Positions 40,812 through 49,022 of a stretch of DNA of 64,000 nt are shown one piece after another (positions within the stretch are counted from its first letter, which is position 1; each line of letters begins with the position of its first letter). Below the pieces are notes generated by a model. That model saw only the letters and a program-made list of their open reading frames with translations, had not been told where the DNA came from and did no database searches. The position numbers were made by a program, and so were the translations under genes. The DNA comes from Bacillus sp. F19 (GTDB lineage: Bacteria > Bacillota > Bacilli > Bacillales > Bacillaceae), in NCBI GenBank assembly GCA_023823795.1, contig CP085710.1:832001-896000 (forward strand), read 5' to 3'.

Positions 40812-42155
40812 ATGAAGTTTCAAACTCATAAGATGACAGTTTCCATTGACGAACATTCATCCCATCTAGAACAATTCAAGGAATTTTATAAGCAATTGGA
40901 TGATGAAGGAAAAACTATTGAAATACTTCCTCATCAAAAAACAGAAGATTATCAGTTAAAGGCTGTTAACGCCACTCTTGCTCATGTGTGGAACCGAAAT
41001 GAATACTACCGTTCGACATTGGAAGAGGCAGGCTTCACAGAGCCTAAAATCGATAGTCTAGAACAATTAGCTTCCGTACCGATGCTGAAGAAAGATGTCA
41101 TTAGAGGTGATAAACAAAAGATATTATGCGTCGATCCGAAAGAAATAGGCCAAGTTCACCTTACTAGCGGCACATCGGGTAAGCCAATATATACCTCTTA
41201 CACATTAGCTGATCAATATGTATACGATCTGCTGCCGAAGTATTTGGAGCTGTTTAAGGAGACGAACGATGATGTCGCGGCAATTGCGCTGCCTTATGAA
41301 TTTGCGCTGCCCGGCCTTGGATTTCAGCGATTATTTCAATTTGCGTTTGGTACGGCGGTTCTATCGCTTGGCAAAGGCGGTTACATGGCTCCTATCGATA
41401 AGTCGTTGGAATTAATGAAGGAATTTCAAGCCACGGTCCTTACTACAACCCCTTCTTACGCAGCACTCCTAGCAGAAGAAAGCGAGAAGTTCGGTATAAA
41501 AATTGGTGAAGATATTCGCCTGAAGAAAATTTGGCTTACCGGCGAAGGATGCTCCTTCACCTTCCGCGAACGGCTGGAAAAGTGGTGGGGATGCGAAGTC
41601 TCGTTCTTCTACGGATCAACCGAGTGCGGAGTTATCGGTGTAGAATGCAGTAAGCATAAAGGGTATCACGTCATGGAAGGGCATGTGAAAGTCGAAATCG
41701 TTGATCCGGTTTCAGAGGAAGTGCTTCCGTACGGTCGAACGGGAGAAATCGTTGTGACAACGCTGCTGCGTGAAGGAATGCCGATGGTACGCTACCGGAC
41801 CGGGGATCTTGGCAACTTGCAAAAATCCAAATGCGATTGCGGAATCACATTGGACGTTATGCAGCTAAGAGGCCGAATGGAGCACATGCTGCGCGTGGGC
41901 ACTGAAGACTATTCTCCATTCTTGATCGAGCACTTTCTCATGGAGATTCCCGAAGTAGGTTTATGGTATCACCTAAAGCTGGATCAAGGAGTGCTCACAA
42001 TCGAAGCCGAGAAGTTTCGGACGAAGCTAAGTGACGAGCAATTGGCGGCGAAAATTCAAAAGCATATGGCTGATCGGATTGGGATACATTGCGAAGTCGT
42101 AATCAGACACGATATCCCTCGTACGTACGGCAAAGCGACCAGAGTATTCAATTAG
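40812..42155 (+). CDS. PaaK-type aryl-CoA ligase (447 residues)
   Basis: A full-length phenylacetate-CoA ligase family member. P-loop 'HLTSGTSGKPIYTSY' (near 120), 'FFYGSTECGVIGVECSKHKG', 'MVRYRTGDLGNLQKSKCDCG' (Asp binding the ribose), 'MQLRGRMEHMLRVGTEDYSP' and a C-terminal 'RTYGKATRVFN' with the expected catalytic Lys. A C-x-C pair may bind zinc. It should form an aryl-adenylate and then a CoA thioester. The enzymes around it suggest 4-hydroxybenzoate as substrate. ATG 40812 follows GGAATGGAGG. It starts the plus-strand run 40812-44992. Confidence 0.9.
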   Translation: MKFQTHKMTVSIDEHSSHLEQFKEFYKQLDDEGKTIEILPHQKTEDYQLKAVNATLAHVWNRNEYYRSTLEEAGFTEPKIDSLEQLASVPMLKKDVIRGDKQKILCVDPKEIGQVHLTSGTSGKPIYTSYTLADQYVYDLLPKYLELFKETNDDVAAIALPYEFALPGLGFQRLFQFAFGTAVLSLGKGGYMAPIDKSLELMKEFQATVLTTTPSYAALLAEESEKFGIKIGEDIRLKKIWLTGEGCSFTFRERLEKWWGCEVSFFYGSTECGVIGVECSKHKGYHVMEGHVKVEIVDPVSEEVLPYGRTGEIVVTTLLREGMPMVRYRTGDLGNLQKSKCDCGITLDVMQLRGRMEHMLRVGTEDYSPFLIEHFLMEIPEVGLWYHLKLDQGVLTIEAEKFRTKLSDEQLAAKIQKHMADRIGIHCEVVIRHDIPRTYGKATRVFN

Positions 42156-42188
42156 CTATATACAAAAAAGGAGAGAGGAGGTGCCTTA

Positions 42189-43424
42189 ATGAGCGACATC
42201 GATAGAGAGAGGGCGAAAAAGTTTCAGGAGATGTATGTGCGTATTCTAAAATCCCCTCTGTACAAGAGGAAATTATCGGACTATGCTTTAAACGGCATTG
42301 GATTGAGTCACATCCAGACACTTCCGTTAACGACAAAGGAAGATCTGCGGAAAGCGGGCATCTTCGGTCACCTCGCCGTCGATATGAAGGAAATCGCTCA
42401 ATATTACGAATCGACCGGCACGACCGGGGAGCCCTCTGCTGCCTGGTTTACGCAAAAAGATATGATAATTGGCGGAAGACAATTGAAGGAATGCGGTGTG
42501 CGTTTGACGTCTGAAGATCTGGTGCTGATCCGTTTTCCTTACGCAATGGCGCTGCCTGCATTCTTAATGCAGCATGCAGCTTGGCAGACAGGAGCTGGGG
42601 TCGTTCCCGCAAGCGGACGTACTGTAGTTACCCCTTACCCCAGAGTGTTAAGCCTGATGAAACAGCTTTCTGTCACGGTGTTGGCGGGACTCCCGCGTGA
42701 GATGGAACTGCTGGCCGAAGCGGCTCGTCTCGGCGGTTCTGAGCCGAGCAAGGACTTTCCGGCTCTGCGCGCCATATGCGTCGCAGGTGAATTAATGAGC
42801 GACAAGCGCAGGGAGCATATAGAAAAGCTGTGGAGCGTGCCTGTATTTAATATGTACGGTTCGACGGAAACTGCCAATATCGCTACAATGTGCGAGTATG
42901 GCACAATGCATATCGTAGAACAAGATTTTTTCGTAGAAGTCCTGAATGAGGACGGTTCAAGCCCCGTCGCTTATGGAGAAAGAGGGTTTGCGGCGATCAC
43001 GACGCTTTCCCATCAGGGTTCTCCTCTGCTGCGATACTTTAATGAAGACATTATCTCTGTAGAGCCCTGTTTATGCGATTGCGGCCGAGCTGGAGCCAAG
43101 CTGGTTCACTACGGCAGAAGCAAGGATCGAATCCGTTTCGGAAACACCGTCCTAGACGCAATGGATATTCAGGAAGCCGTATATTCGTTGTCTCCTGCTC
43201 CGGATGCTTGGAAGGTGCTAGAGCAGGAAGAGGGGTTGCACATTTTACTAGATTCGCATGATTCCGGGAAATGGTCCGAGGAAAATATCCGTTCTCGATT
43301 ATCTTCTCGACTTCAAGTGCCGGTCACCGTTGAAATCACTGCGTTGCTCGATCGTGTCGATCTCATGAGTAACGTTCCATCGATAAAGCCTGTATATATC
43401 AAAAAGCGAAGTAACGGCGCATAG
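42189..43424 (+). CDS. PaaK-type adenylating ligase (411 residues), paralogue of the fusion gene
   Basis: Very similar along its length to the first 410 residues of the 34924 protein (for example 'SPFYKRKL'/'SPLYKRKL', 'GTTGEP', 'ETANIA.MCE.G.MH', 'LVHYGR'), but with no TPR extension. P-loop 'STGTTGEPSAAWF', 'FNMYGSTETANIATMCEYG', 'SPLLRYFNEDIISVE'. ATG 42189 follows GGAGAGAGGAGG. Relative to the 447-residue enzyme this pair forms a distinct subgroup, so they may act on a different step or substrate. Confidence 0.88.
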   Translation: MSDIDRERAKKFQEMYVRILKSPLYKRKLSDYALNGIGLSHIQTLPLTTKEDLRKAGIFGHLAVDMKEIAQYYESTGTTGEPSAAWFTQKDMIIGGRQLKECGVRLTSEDLVLIRFPYAMALPAFLMQHAAWQTGAGVVPASGRTVVTPYPRVLSLMKQLSVTVLAGLPREMELLAEAARLGGSEPSKDFPALRAICVAGELMSDKRREHIEKLWSVPVFNMYGSTETANIATMCEYGTMHIVEQDFFVEVLNEDGSSPVAYGERGFAAITTLSHQGSPLLRYFNEDIISVEPCLCDCGRAGAKLVHYGRSKDRIRFGNTVLDAMDIQEAVYSLSPAPDAWKVLEQEEGLHILLDSHDSGKWSEENIRSRLSSRLQVPVTVEITALLDRVDLMSNVPSIKPVYIKKRSNGA

Positions 43425-43510
43425 AAATAGATCCATTGAATTCGGGTAGCATAACGATAATTGGTTAGGAAGATTCCCATTAATTAGGCTGAAAGAAAGG
43501 ATTGTTTATC

Positions 43511-44338
43511 ATGAGCGATAAATTGCAGCAAGAGAAACCACCGCTTCTCGTAAGCCGCCACCATAAAAGCGAGGATACGATTATTAATATTAAGCAAGCG
43601 GTGATCGGTGGTTCTTCGCATACGCTGATCGCAGGTCCCTGCTCGATCGAATCGAGAGATCAGCTCGTAACGGTTGCTTCCGCTTTAAAGAAAGCTGGCA
43701 TAACGGTCTTACGCGGCGGGGCGTTCAAACCGAGAACTTCTCCTTACGATTTTCAAGGGCTCGGTGAAGAGGGATTAAAAATTATGAAGGATGTGGCGGA
43801 TGAAATCGGATTGGTGACCATCAGCGAAATTATGAGTCCCACTCAAATCGATACAGCCGCCCGTTATATCGATATCTTTCAAATAGGCGCGCGCAACATG
43901 CAGAACTTCGACCTGCTGAAAGCCGTCGGGCAAACGAAGAAGCCCATACTACTGAAACGCGGCCTTTCCGCTACTTTGGAGGAGTTTATGCTCGCAGCAG
44001 AATATATTCTGCATCAAGGGAATGACCAGGTCATGTTAATGGAACGTGGTATACGCACTTTCGAGAAAGCGACTCGTAATACGCTTGATATTTCCGCTGT
44101 TCCAATCTTAAAGCAGGAGACCCATCTTCCAGTGCTAGTGGATGTCACTCATTCTACCGGGCGGAAAGATATTCTGCTGCCTTGTGCAAAGGCGGCGCTT
44201 GCCGCTGGCGCCGACGGGATTATGGTTGAGGTGCACCCGAATCCCCCGGCCGCTCTCTCCGACGCGAAGCAGCAAGTCAACATTGATGAGTTTCATGCGT
44301 TCTGGAAGGGGCTCTGCGATTCCGGTTTGTACCATTAA
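43511..44338 (+). CDS. aroF: DAHP synthase without regulatory domain
   Basis: 275 residues, type I-beta 3-deoxy-D-arabino-heptulosonate 7-phosphate synthase. Motifs: '[10 protein letters not shown]', '[19 protein letters not shown]', '[12 protein letters not shown]', '[14 protein letters not shown]', 'ERGIRTFE', '[11 protein letters not shown]', '[17 protein letters not shown]' (metal and phosphate contacts). It makes the first intermediate of the shikimate pathway from PEP and erythrose 4-phosphate. The B. subtilis enzyme carries an N-terminal chorismate mutase domain for feedback control; none is present here, so this copy is probably feedback-insensitive. ATG 43511 follows AAAGGA at nine bases. 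Confidence 0.94.
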   Translation: MSDKLQQEKPPLLVSRHHKSEDTIINIKQAVIGGSSHTLIAGPCSIESRDQLVTVASALKKAGITVLRGGAFKPRTSPYDFQGLGEEGLKIMKDVADEIGLVTISEIMSPTQIDTAARYIDIFQIGARNMQNFDLLKAVGQTKKPILLKRGLSATLEEFMLAAEYILHQGNDQVMLMERGIRTFEKATRNTLDISAVPILKQETHLPVLVDVTHSTGRKDILLPCAKAALAAGADGIMVEVHPNPPAALSDAKQQVNIDEFHAFWKGLCDSGLYH

Positions 44339-44395
44339 CAATTTTCCATAACTGGCGAAGAGAGTCGCACACAATTGTCTAATGGAGGTGAGAGT

Positions 44396-44992
44396 ATGAT
44401 AGACTCACAGTTTGAGCGAAAGGCGTCGGATGTTTTACACGGTTTGATATTCGATTTTCTATTAGTAACGGATGGACGGACAACGGATTTGCTAGAAATG
44501 CTGTTGAACGAGAAACTTATTGTACATGTGATCCGGCAAGAACAAATAGGTGAAGAGGATGCAAACCTGATGGGTGAATCCTCGGGAGGTCCGTACTATA
44601 TTCGAGAATCGGTTTTGATCGGCGAGAAAAGTCGATTTGTCGTGTCACACAACATTGCGCTTGTATATTCTAAGCATGTACCTCCCGCTTTGTTCGAGAA
44701 AATTGCGCATCAACAAGAGGGAATTGGAAAAGCGATCAGCTCACTCGGAATGCGTACATTCCGAAAGGTGGCCGACTCCGGATTCATGAACGAAGCGGAA
44801 ACGGTCGATCTTTTCGGGCGGCCGATCAAGATCCACTTTCCTAATCTGCAAAATAAGGTGCCTTACAAAAGATACTTCATTTATTTCGGACGTAAACCGG
44901 GGATTCAGATGCTCGAATATTTCCATCCGAGCATCATCGGACACCGTTTACAGCAAGGGATGACGAAAGAGCAATCGAACAAAGAAGAATAA
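44396..44992 (+). CDS. Chorismate pyruvate-lyase-like protein (UbiC/DUF98 type)
   Basis: 198 residues. Pattern of the bacterial chorismate lyase-like family: 'GLIFDFLLVTDGRTTDLLEM', 'GPYYIRESVLIGEKSRFVVS', HVPPALFEKI, 'GIGKAISSLGMRTFRKVAD' and 'HPSIIGHRL' near the end. The reaction in characterised members is chorismate to 4-hydroxybenzoate plus pyruvate (some members give 3-hydroxybenzoate). ATG 44396 follows GGAGGTGA. It lies 57 bp after the DAHP synthase gene, and with chorismate synthase forms a supply line to an aryl acid. Product isomer cannot be told from sequence. Confidence 0.85.
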   Translation: MIDSQFERKASDVLHGLIFDFLLVTDGRTTDLLEMLLNEKLIVHVIRQEQIGEEDANLMGESSGGPYYIRESVLIGEKSRFVVSHNIALVYSKHVPPALFEKIAHQQEGIGKAISSLGMRTFRKVADSGFMNEAETVDLFGRPIKIHFPNLQNKVPYKRYFIYFGRKPGIQMLEYFHPSIIGHRLQQGMTKEQSNKEE

Positions 44993-45017
44993 GGTTCTGA
45001 AAGAAGAGTAACTGACC

Positions 45018-45072
45018 ACTGGCTGGCTTTACAGGGAGAAACGCATCCCTTAGAGTCAGCCAGTGCTTTTGA
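45018..45072 (+). terminator. Terminator of the 40812-44992 operon
   Basis: CACTGGCTG (45018-45026) pairs with CAGCCAGTG (45058-45066), inner GGGA/TCCC, then CTTTTG. Confidence 0.65.
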
Positions 45073-45114
45073 ATATGCAGGACTCACCAGTGAATTATAT
45101 GCTGACAGGCTTCC

Positions 45115-45393
45115 TTATTTTTTTCTCGATTTTGCTTTCATTTGTTCGAAGATATCGACTCCGGAGGCGACCATTTGTTCACCAGCATATTGTACACCCT
45201 TCTTTACGGCTTCGAATAATTTTCCTGCAACGATATCGACGGGTTGATCACGATCTTCTAAAGCTTCAATGATTTCTTGCTCGGCTACGTCTGCTCCGTT
45301 TTTAACCGCCGTCGTGTAGTTAGCGGTAAAGTATCTAAATCCCCGATTGATTTCGCGAAAAATTCTCGAAAACTCTTGATTTTCCCTCGACAA
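45115..45393 (-). CDS. Small helical protein B of the island, 92 residues
   Basis: Starts at TTG 45393, eight bases after AAGGAGG (same spacing as in the 37318-37557 gene, whose leader AAGGAGGTGA is identical). The protein ends 'KKGVQYAGEQMVASGVDIFEQ' KMAKS..., matching the paralogue's NGAVAAGQEMMTNG pattern. The N-terminal part is rich in Arg, Phe and Asn. No signal peptide. Function unknown. Confidence 0.7.
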   Translation of the reverse strand: MSRENQEFSRIFREINRGFRYFTANYTTAVKNGADVAEQEIIEALEDRDQPVDIVAGKLFEAVKKGVQYAGEQMVASGVDIFEQMKAKSRKK

Positions 45394-45429
45394 CTGTTTC
45401 ACCTCCTTACGATACTACATTTAGCCATT

Positions 45430-45830
45430 CTCGGCTCTTTCCTCGTTCAACATACCACTGCAATACTCCGCTTCCTGAAAACGATCGACCCGTTGATGCG
45501 CTTCACCAAGTTCGTAGATCATTCTATAATAAGTGTCTTTATCAAGACTGCCCGGTTGACGTAGTTCCCAATCAGGTAAGATGGATATAGTCTTCAATGG
45601 CTGTTACCACAGGATACAAGGATCGATCGGGTAACAGGGAAGATGCGGAATTGCGGAGCATACGGACCGCAGTATCCTAGGGTGAATAAGCGACAGCTTC
45701 ACCCGAGAAGACTCAGCCCTCGTCTCGCCAGCTCTCTCTTTTCTATCGGATTCGAGGCATCCCTTGCCATTAAAACCGCAACGTTGCCGTGGTATGCTTT
45801 CGTTACCCGAGCATCCCGGATGATCCAGAC
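45430..45830 (-). pseudogene. Decayed third TPR paralogue
   Basis: Minus-strand fragments in several frames read 'LDKDTYYRMIYELGEAHQR' and VDRFQEAEYC, RSLYPVVTAIEDYIHL, and LRNSASSLLP. These align with 'KYLQLIYELGEVYCRIGRN' and FHRSQTVIEDYTFLID of the 37615 protein in the same order. Stops and frameshifts interrupt all frames. So the island once had a third TPR gene next to the second small protein. Confidence 0.7.
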
Positions 45831-45922
45831 GCAATTGTGCGAATATGCGGTTTGCTTTCCAAATGGAGTCTACATTTCCTGCTGCCCCTTCATCATGAAA
45901 CAAAAATCGCTTCAGCCAGCCT

Positions 45923-46135
45923 TTACTCGTCGGATTCGGCTTTTAACGCGATCGCAACCTCGTCATCCTGCATCGGAACGGAATCAATCGTTCCCGTTTG
46001 TTTCCTGCCGTCCCTAGATGTAAGCAATGCAACGATAACGCCCGCCACTAGTACGAAAACAAACACGCCGCATAAACTCATACCTAGAATGAATAAGATT
46101 CTATCCCTAAAAAAATCCATGTTCCTTGTTTTCAT
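45923..46135 (-). CDS. Small single-pass membrane protein, 70 residues
   Basis: Begins MKTRNMDFFRDRILFILGMS with a membrane helix at about 13-40, then a hydrophilic acidic tail (TIDSVPMQDDEVAIALKAES). RBS weak. Faces divergently away from the repeat protein gene. Could be a membrane anchor for the neighbours; unrecognised. Confidence 0.5.
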   Translation of the reverse strand: MKTRNMDFFRDRILFILGMSLCGVFVFVLVAGVIVALLTSRDGRKQTGTIDSVPMQDDEVAIALKAESDE

Positions 46136-46305
46136 TCTGCTTTCAGTCCTTCCGTATAAGAATAGTTCAGTATATGATTAAATATCCTAGATCATATAGG
46201 TATTGGACTATTATTGGGTGAATTCCGCTTCAGCCCAATCCAGATTCGCTAACTCACATAAACATATACAGAGTCATTAAACATATAAAAGGAGGTTCCC
46301 AATCA

Positions 46306-47406
46306 ATGGATCATATCCAGAGGGAAACTGATTCTAATCCGGTCGCAGATGAAGAAGCACTTTCGACAGTTTCGAAACAGGAGGACGATTTGGAGTGGAA
46401 GCGGTTTATCCAAAAAGAGTTAGGGAAACTAGAAAATCAGGAAATGGATGAAGGGAAAGAAGACTCAGAGAAACTAGACTCAGAGAAGACCTCGCCGGCT
46501 GAGACGGAGTTTACTCTCAGTTCCCTTATCGAGCAGATACCTATAGAACAATTGGTCGGTTCGGCAATACGAATTTTTAATAAGAAGACAGAACCGGAAA
46601 AAACAGACGACAAACCAAAAAAGGTATCTAAAATAGAAAAGGAAAAAGATAAAAAGATAAAAAAGGAGAAACAAGAAAAAAAAACGAAAGAACGAAATCA
46701 ATTGACAGAGGGAAAACGACGAATAGAAGAAAGTAAAAATAACTACCATGAAGAGAAGAAAAAGAAAAAAGAACAAAAGGAAGAAGATAAAAAGATAAAA
46801 AAGGAGAAACAAGAAAAAGAAACGAAAGAACGAAATCAATTGACAGAGGAAAAACGACAAATAGAAGAAAGTAAAAATAACTACCATGAAGAGAAGAAAA
46901 AGATAAAAGAACAAAAGGAAGAAGATAAAAAGATAAAAAAGGAGAAACAAGAAAAAGAAACGAAAGAACGAAATCAATTGACAGAGGAAAAACGACAAAT
47001 AAAAGAAAGTAAAAATAACTACCATGAAGAGAAGAAAAAGATAAAAGAACAAAAGGAAGAAGATAAAAAGATAAAAAAGGAGAAACAAGAAAAAGAAACG
47101 AAAGAACGAAATCAATTGACAGAGGAAAAACGACAAATAGAAGAAAGTAAAAATAACTACCATGAAGAGAAGAAAAAGATAAAAGAACAAAAGGAAGAAG
47201 ATAAAAAGATAAAAAAGGAGAAACAAGAAAAAGAAACGAAAGAACGAAATCAATTGACAGAGGAAAAACGACAAATAGAAGAAAGTAAAAATAACTACCA
47301 TGAAGAGAAGAAAAAGATAAAAGAATCTAAAAAGCATGATTATGATAAATATGAAGATGATCAGGAAGAAGAAACAGTCTTAATCATCCGTTCTAGAAGG
47401 AGATAA
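46306..47406 (+). CDS. Lys/Glu-rich repeat protein with five 46-residue repeats
   Basis: 366 residues. Residues 1-110 form an acidic N-terminal domain containing 'TLSSLIEQIPIEQLVGSAIR'. From about residue 114 come five units of 46 residues (consensus starts DKKIKKEKQEKETKERNQLT, then EEKRQIEESKNNYHEEKKKI), predicted as one long charged helix. A tail of 24 residues (KHDYDKYEDDQEEETVLI...) closes it. ATG 46306 follows AAAAGGAGG. The first unit differs at a few positions; the rest are nearly identical in DNA, a sign of recent expansion. The Tyr/Asn cluster per repeat is regular. A structural fibre or acylation acceptor is conceivable but unproven. Confidence 0.85.
   Translation: MDHIQRETDSNPVADEEALSTVSKQEDDLEWKRFIQKELGKLENQEMDEGKEDSEKLDSEKTSPAETEFTLSSLIEQIPIEQLVGSAIRIFNKKTEPEKTDDKPKKVSKIEKEKDKKIKKEKQEKKTKERNQLTEGKRRIEESKNNYHEEKKKKKEQKEEDKKIKKEKQEKETKERNQLTEEKRQIEESKNNYHEEKKKIKEQKEEDKKIKKEKQEKETKERNQLTEEKRQIKESKNNYHEEKKKIKEQKEEDKKIKKEKQEKETKERNQLTEEKRQIEESKNNYHEEKKKIKEQKEEDKKIKKEKQEKETKERNQLTEEKRQIEESKNNYHEEKKKIKESKKHDYDKYEDDQEEETVLIIRSRRR
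46645..47334 (+). repeat. Five tandem 138-bp repeats within the repeat protein gene
   Basis: Units start at 46645, 46783, 46921, 47059 and 47197. Units 2-5 are almost identical at the DNA level; unit 1 has drifted. In frame throughout (46 codons each). Confidence 0.95.
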
Positions 47407-47418
47407 TAGATTTGTTCA

Positions 47419-47634
47419 ATGAATAAAAATAGACCCCATTATCAGAGGTCTCAAGTGGGCTATACATCATGGGATAACAGAGAAGTAGATGAATTCAGAC
47501 CGTTTACAGAAGATGCTCTTAAACGATTTCAAGCCGATCAAAAGATATATGGTAACAATGAACCGACTGGTGTGTATGATTACGTGACAGCTCGTGCTTT
47601 TGCTTTGGTGTTGTCCGTTTACCATAAGCATTAG
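47419..47634 (+). CDS. Peptidoglycan-binding-like small protein, 71 residues
   Basis: The second half, 'FTEDALKRFQADQKIYG' followed by TGVYDYVTARAF, fits the C-terminal half of the PG_binding_1 fold (A-(V/L)-x-x-FQ...TGxYDxxT). It lacks the first repeat and has no signal peptide. The RBS is about 16 bases upstream, so the start is uncertain. It lies 12 bp after the repeat protein gene and may be co-transcribed. Confidence 0.55.
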   Translation: MNKNRPHYQRSQVGYTSWDNREVDEFRPFTEDALKRFQADQKIYGNNEPTGVYDYVTARAFALVLSVYHKH

Positions 47635-47650
47635 ATTGAATCTAGATAAG

Positions 47651-47686
47651 AAAAAAGCCCTTCCTATTGAAGGGACTTATTTTAAC
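47651..47686 (+). terminator. Terminator after the 71-residue gene
   Basis: GCCCTTC, loop CTATT, GAAGGG, then TTATTTT; preceded by an A run. Confidence 0.55.
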
Positions 47687-47739
47687 GGGTTATTTTCAGA
47701 ATAGATCGATAACGACTAAGAGAAGGAGCATCACGACTG

Positions 47740-48549
47740 ATGAAGGAGACTCTTTTATTTCATTCCACTGTTTTACGAAATATAGCGTCATTGTTCTTAT
47801 TTGGGTCACTTATTATCATTTTGCAAACAAATCACTACCTGCTGATGAGTGTTTGGGGAATATGCGCATGGTTATTCTTCATCAATAAATCAATGAGATT
47901 TTTTATCGTGACAACGATGGCTTTCGGAATCGGATTCTTTCTATATGGCTATGTGAACTCGCATTTGATCACCGACCTGAATCCTGAGGAAATGCTCATC
48001 ATACTCAATAGGCTGTCGTTGATTTTTCTCATTCTTCCGTTAACAGCCATATCGCTTATTTACAAACTTCCTTTCATGCGCTATTGGCAGAAGCCGCAAT
48101 GGGGTGAGTTGGTTCGCGTACCGTTTATTTTGTCAGGCTGCCATCATACGAAGGTAAGTGTATTTCTCTCCATTGCGATGATTATAAATCTCATTGCTTT
48201 TATTCCATTTATTGTGAATAATGGTTGGGCATACATCCAGGAAATTTGGCGGTTCATGCTTATTTTTTCAATCATTAACTCCGTGCTTGAAGAAATCATT
48301 TGGAGAGGCATGCTTCTAAGTCGTTTTTCTGAGCACTTTGGCAATCGATGGGCGGTAATGATAACGAGCATAGGCTTTGGGCTGCAGCATTATTCCCTTG
48401 GATTCTCTTGGGGTGGTTGCCTTGTATTTACTTTGGGAGGGCTGTTTTTCGGGGCAATTACAGTCAAATCAAAAAGTATCGTTCCTGCAGTAATATGGCA
48501 TATGTCAATCAATGCCTTAATGGTTCTTAGCGGAATGATATTAAAATAA
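47740..48549 (+). CDS. CPBP-family intramembrane protease
   Basis: 269 residues, multi-pass membrane protein with the CPBP (Abi) motifs: EExxWR as 'VLEEIIWRGMLLSRF' (motif 1), 'SIGFGLQHYSLGFSWGG' (motif 2, His) and 'VIWHMSINALMVLSG' (motif 3). These residues form the predicted glutamate/histidine active site of CAAX-like proteases. ATG 47740 follows GAAGGAGCATCACG. Last clear gene of the island; could process a peptide or lipoprotein of the cluster, or be unrelated. In other bacteria such proteases act in bacteriocin immunity. Confidence 0.87.
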   Translation: MKETLLFHSTVLRNIASLFLFGSLIIILQTNHYLLMSVWGICAWLFFINKSMRFFIVTTMAFGIGFFLYGYVNSHLITDLNPEEMLIILNRLSLIFLILPLTAISLIYKLPFMRYWQKPQWGELVRVPFILSGCHHTKVSVFLSIAMIINLIAFIPFIVNNGWAYIQEIWRFMLIFSIINSVLEEIIWRGMLLSRFSEHFGNRWAVMITSIGFGLQHYSLGFSWGGCLVFTLGGLFFGAITVKSKSIVPAVIWHMSINALMVLSGMILK

Positions 48550-48989
48550 ATCAATGTATGGATATCCCTCGCCAAATGAAAGGAAAATCTAAAGACAAGC
48601 GTGAGAAAGAGCCTGTCCCAAAACGAAAGGAAGACATAACTCAACCTATTCCATATCGATGATATTGAGGACGTTCATTATGAAAGAGGTGACTCTCACG
48701 GGATCGGAATTAAAACGATCTCGTATTTCCCGAGTGACAGGGGGACAGAATATCAGTCTATCTTCACCAGTATCGTCAATTTCCCGTTTATCAAAAAATG
48801 TTATCTATATTTTAGTTATTCCATTAAATCCCTTAAATTTAGGATCTTTTTTTTTGGGGGCAATTATCATCAATTGTATTTTACATAACCATCTAATGAA
48901 AGATTTCAGATGCAATGAAGGAATTTTCAGAAAAATGATGAATGTTAATAAAGGGTTCATTTAAAAGGTAAGACTATCATCTTATTTTT
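48550..48989 (+). other. Right border region without an intact gene
   Basis: A short frame at 48558-48662 (MDIPRQMKGKSKDKREKEPV, ending in ITQPIPYR) and an overlapping frame at 48655-48780 (DDIEDVHYERGDSHGIGIKT, then FPSDRGTEYQS) look protein-like but lack RBSs and are interrupted; they may be one decayed gene. No recognised family. Confidence 0.35.
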
Positions 48990-49003
48990 TGTAAACGCTT
49001 TCT
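48990..49003 (+). promoter_or_regulatory. cre-like site before the beta-oxidation operon
   Basis: TGTAAACGCTTTCT matches the CcpA consensus TGWNANCGNTNWCA at all but its last base; it lies nine bases before the RBS of the acyl-CoA ligase gene, a position where CcpA could block elongation. Confidence 0.55.
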
Positions 49004-49022
49004 ATCTAAAGGAGGAGTTTCT

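Noticed and set aside
45604-46181. Frames of 99, 124 and 130 residues around 45.6-46.2 kb
   Set aside because: They overlap the decayed TPR gene and the small membrane protein in other frames; none has an RBS or familiar composition.
46645-47334. Possible CRISPR array
   Set aside because: The 138-bp units are contiguous, in frame and without spacers; they encode protein repeats. No cas gene is in the window.
46480-47337. 285-residue frame antisense to the repeat protein
   Set aside because: Phe/Leu-rich sequence that is just the complement of Lys/Glu repeats; no RBS and the sense gene has a strong one.
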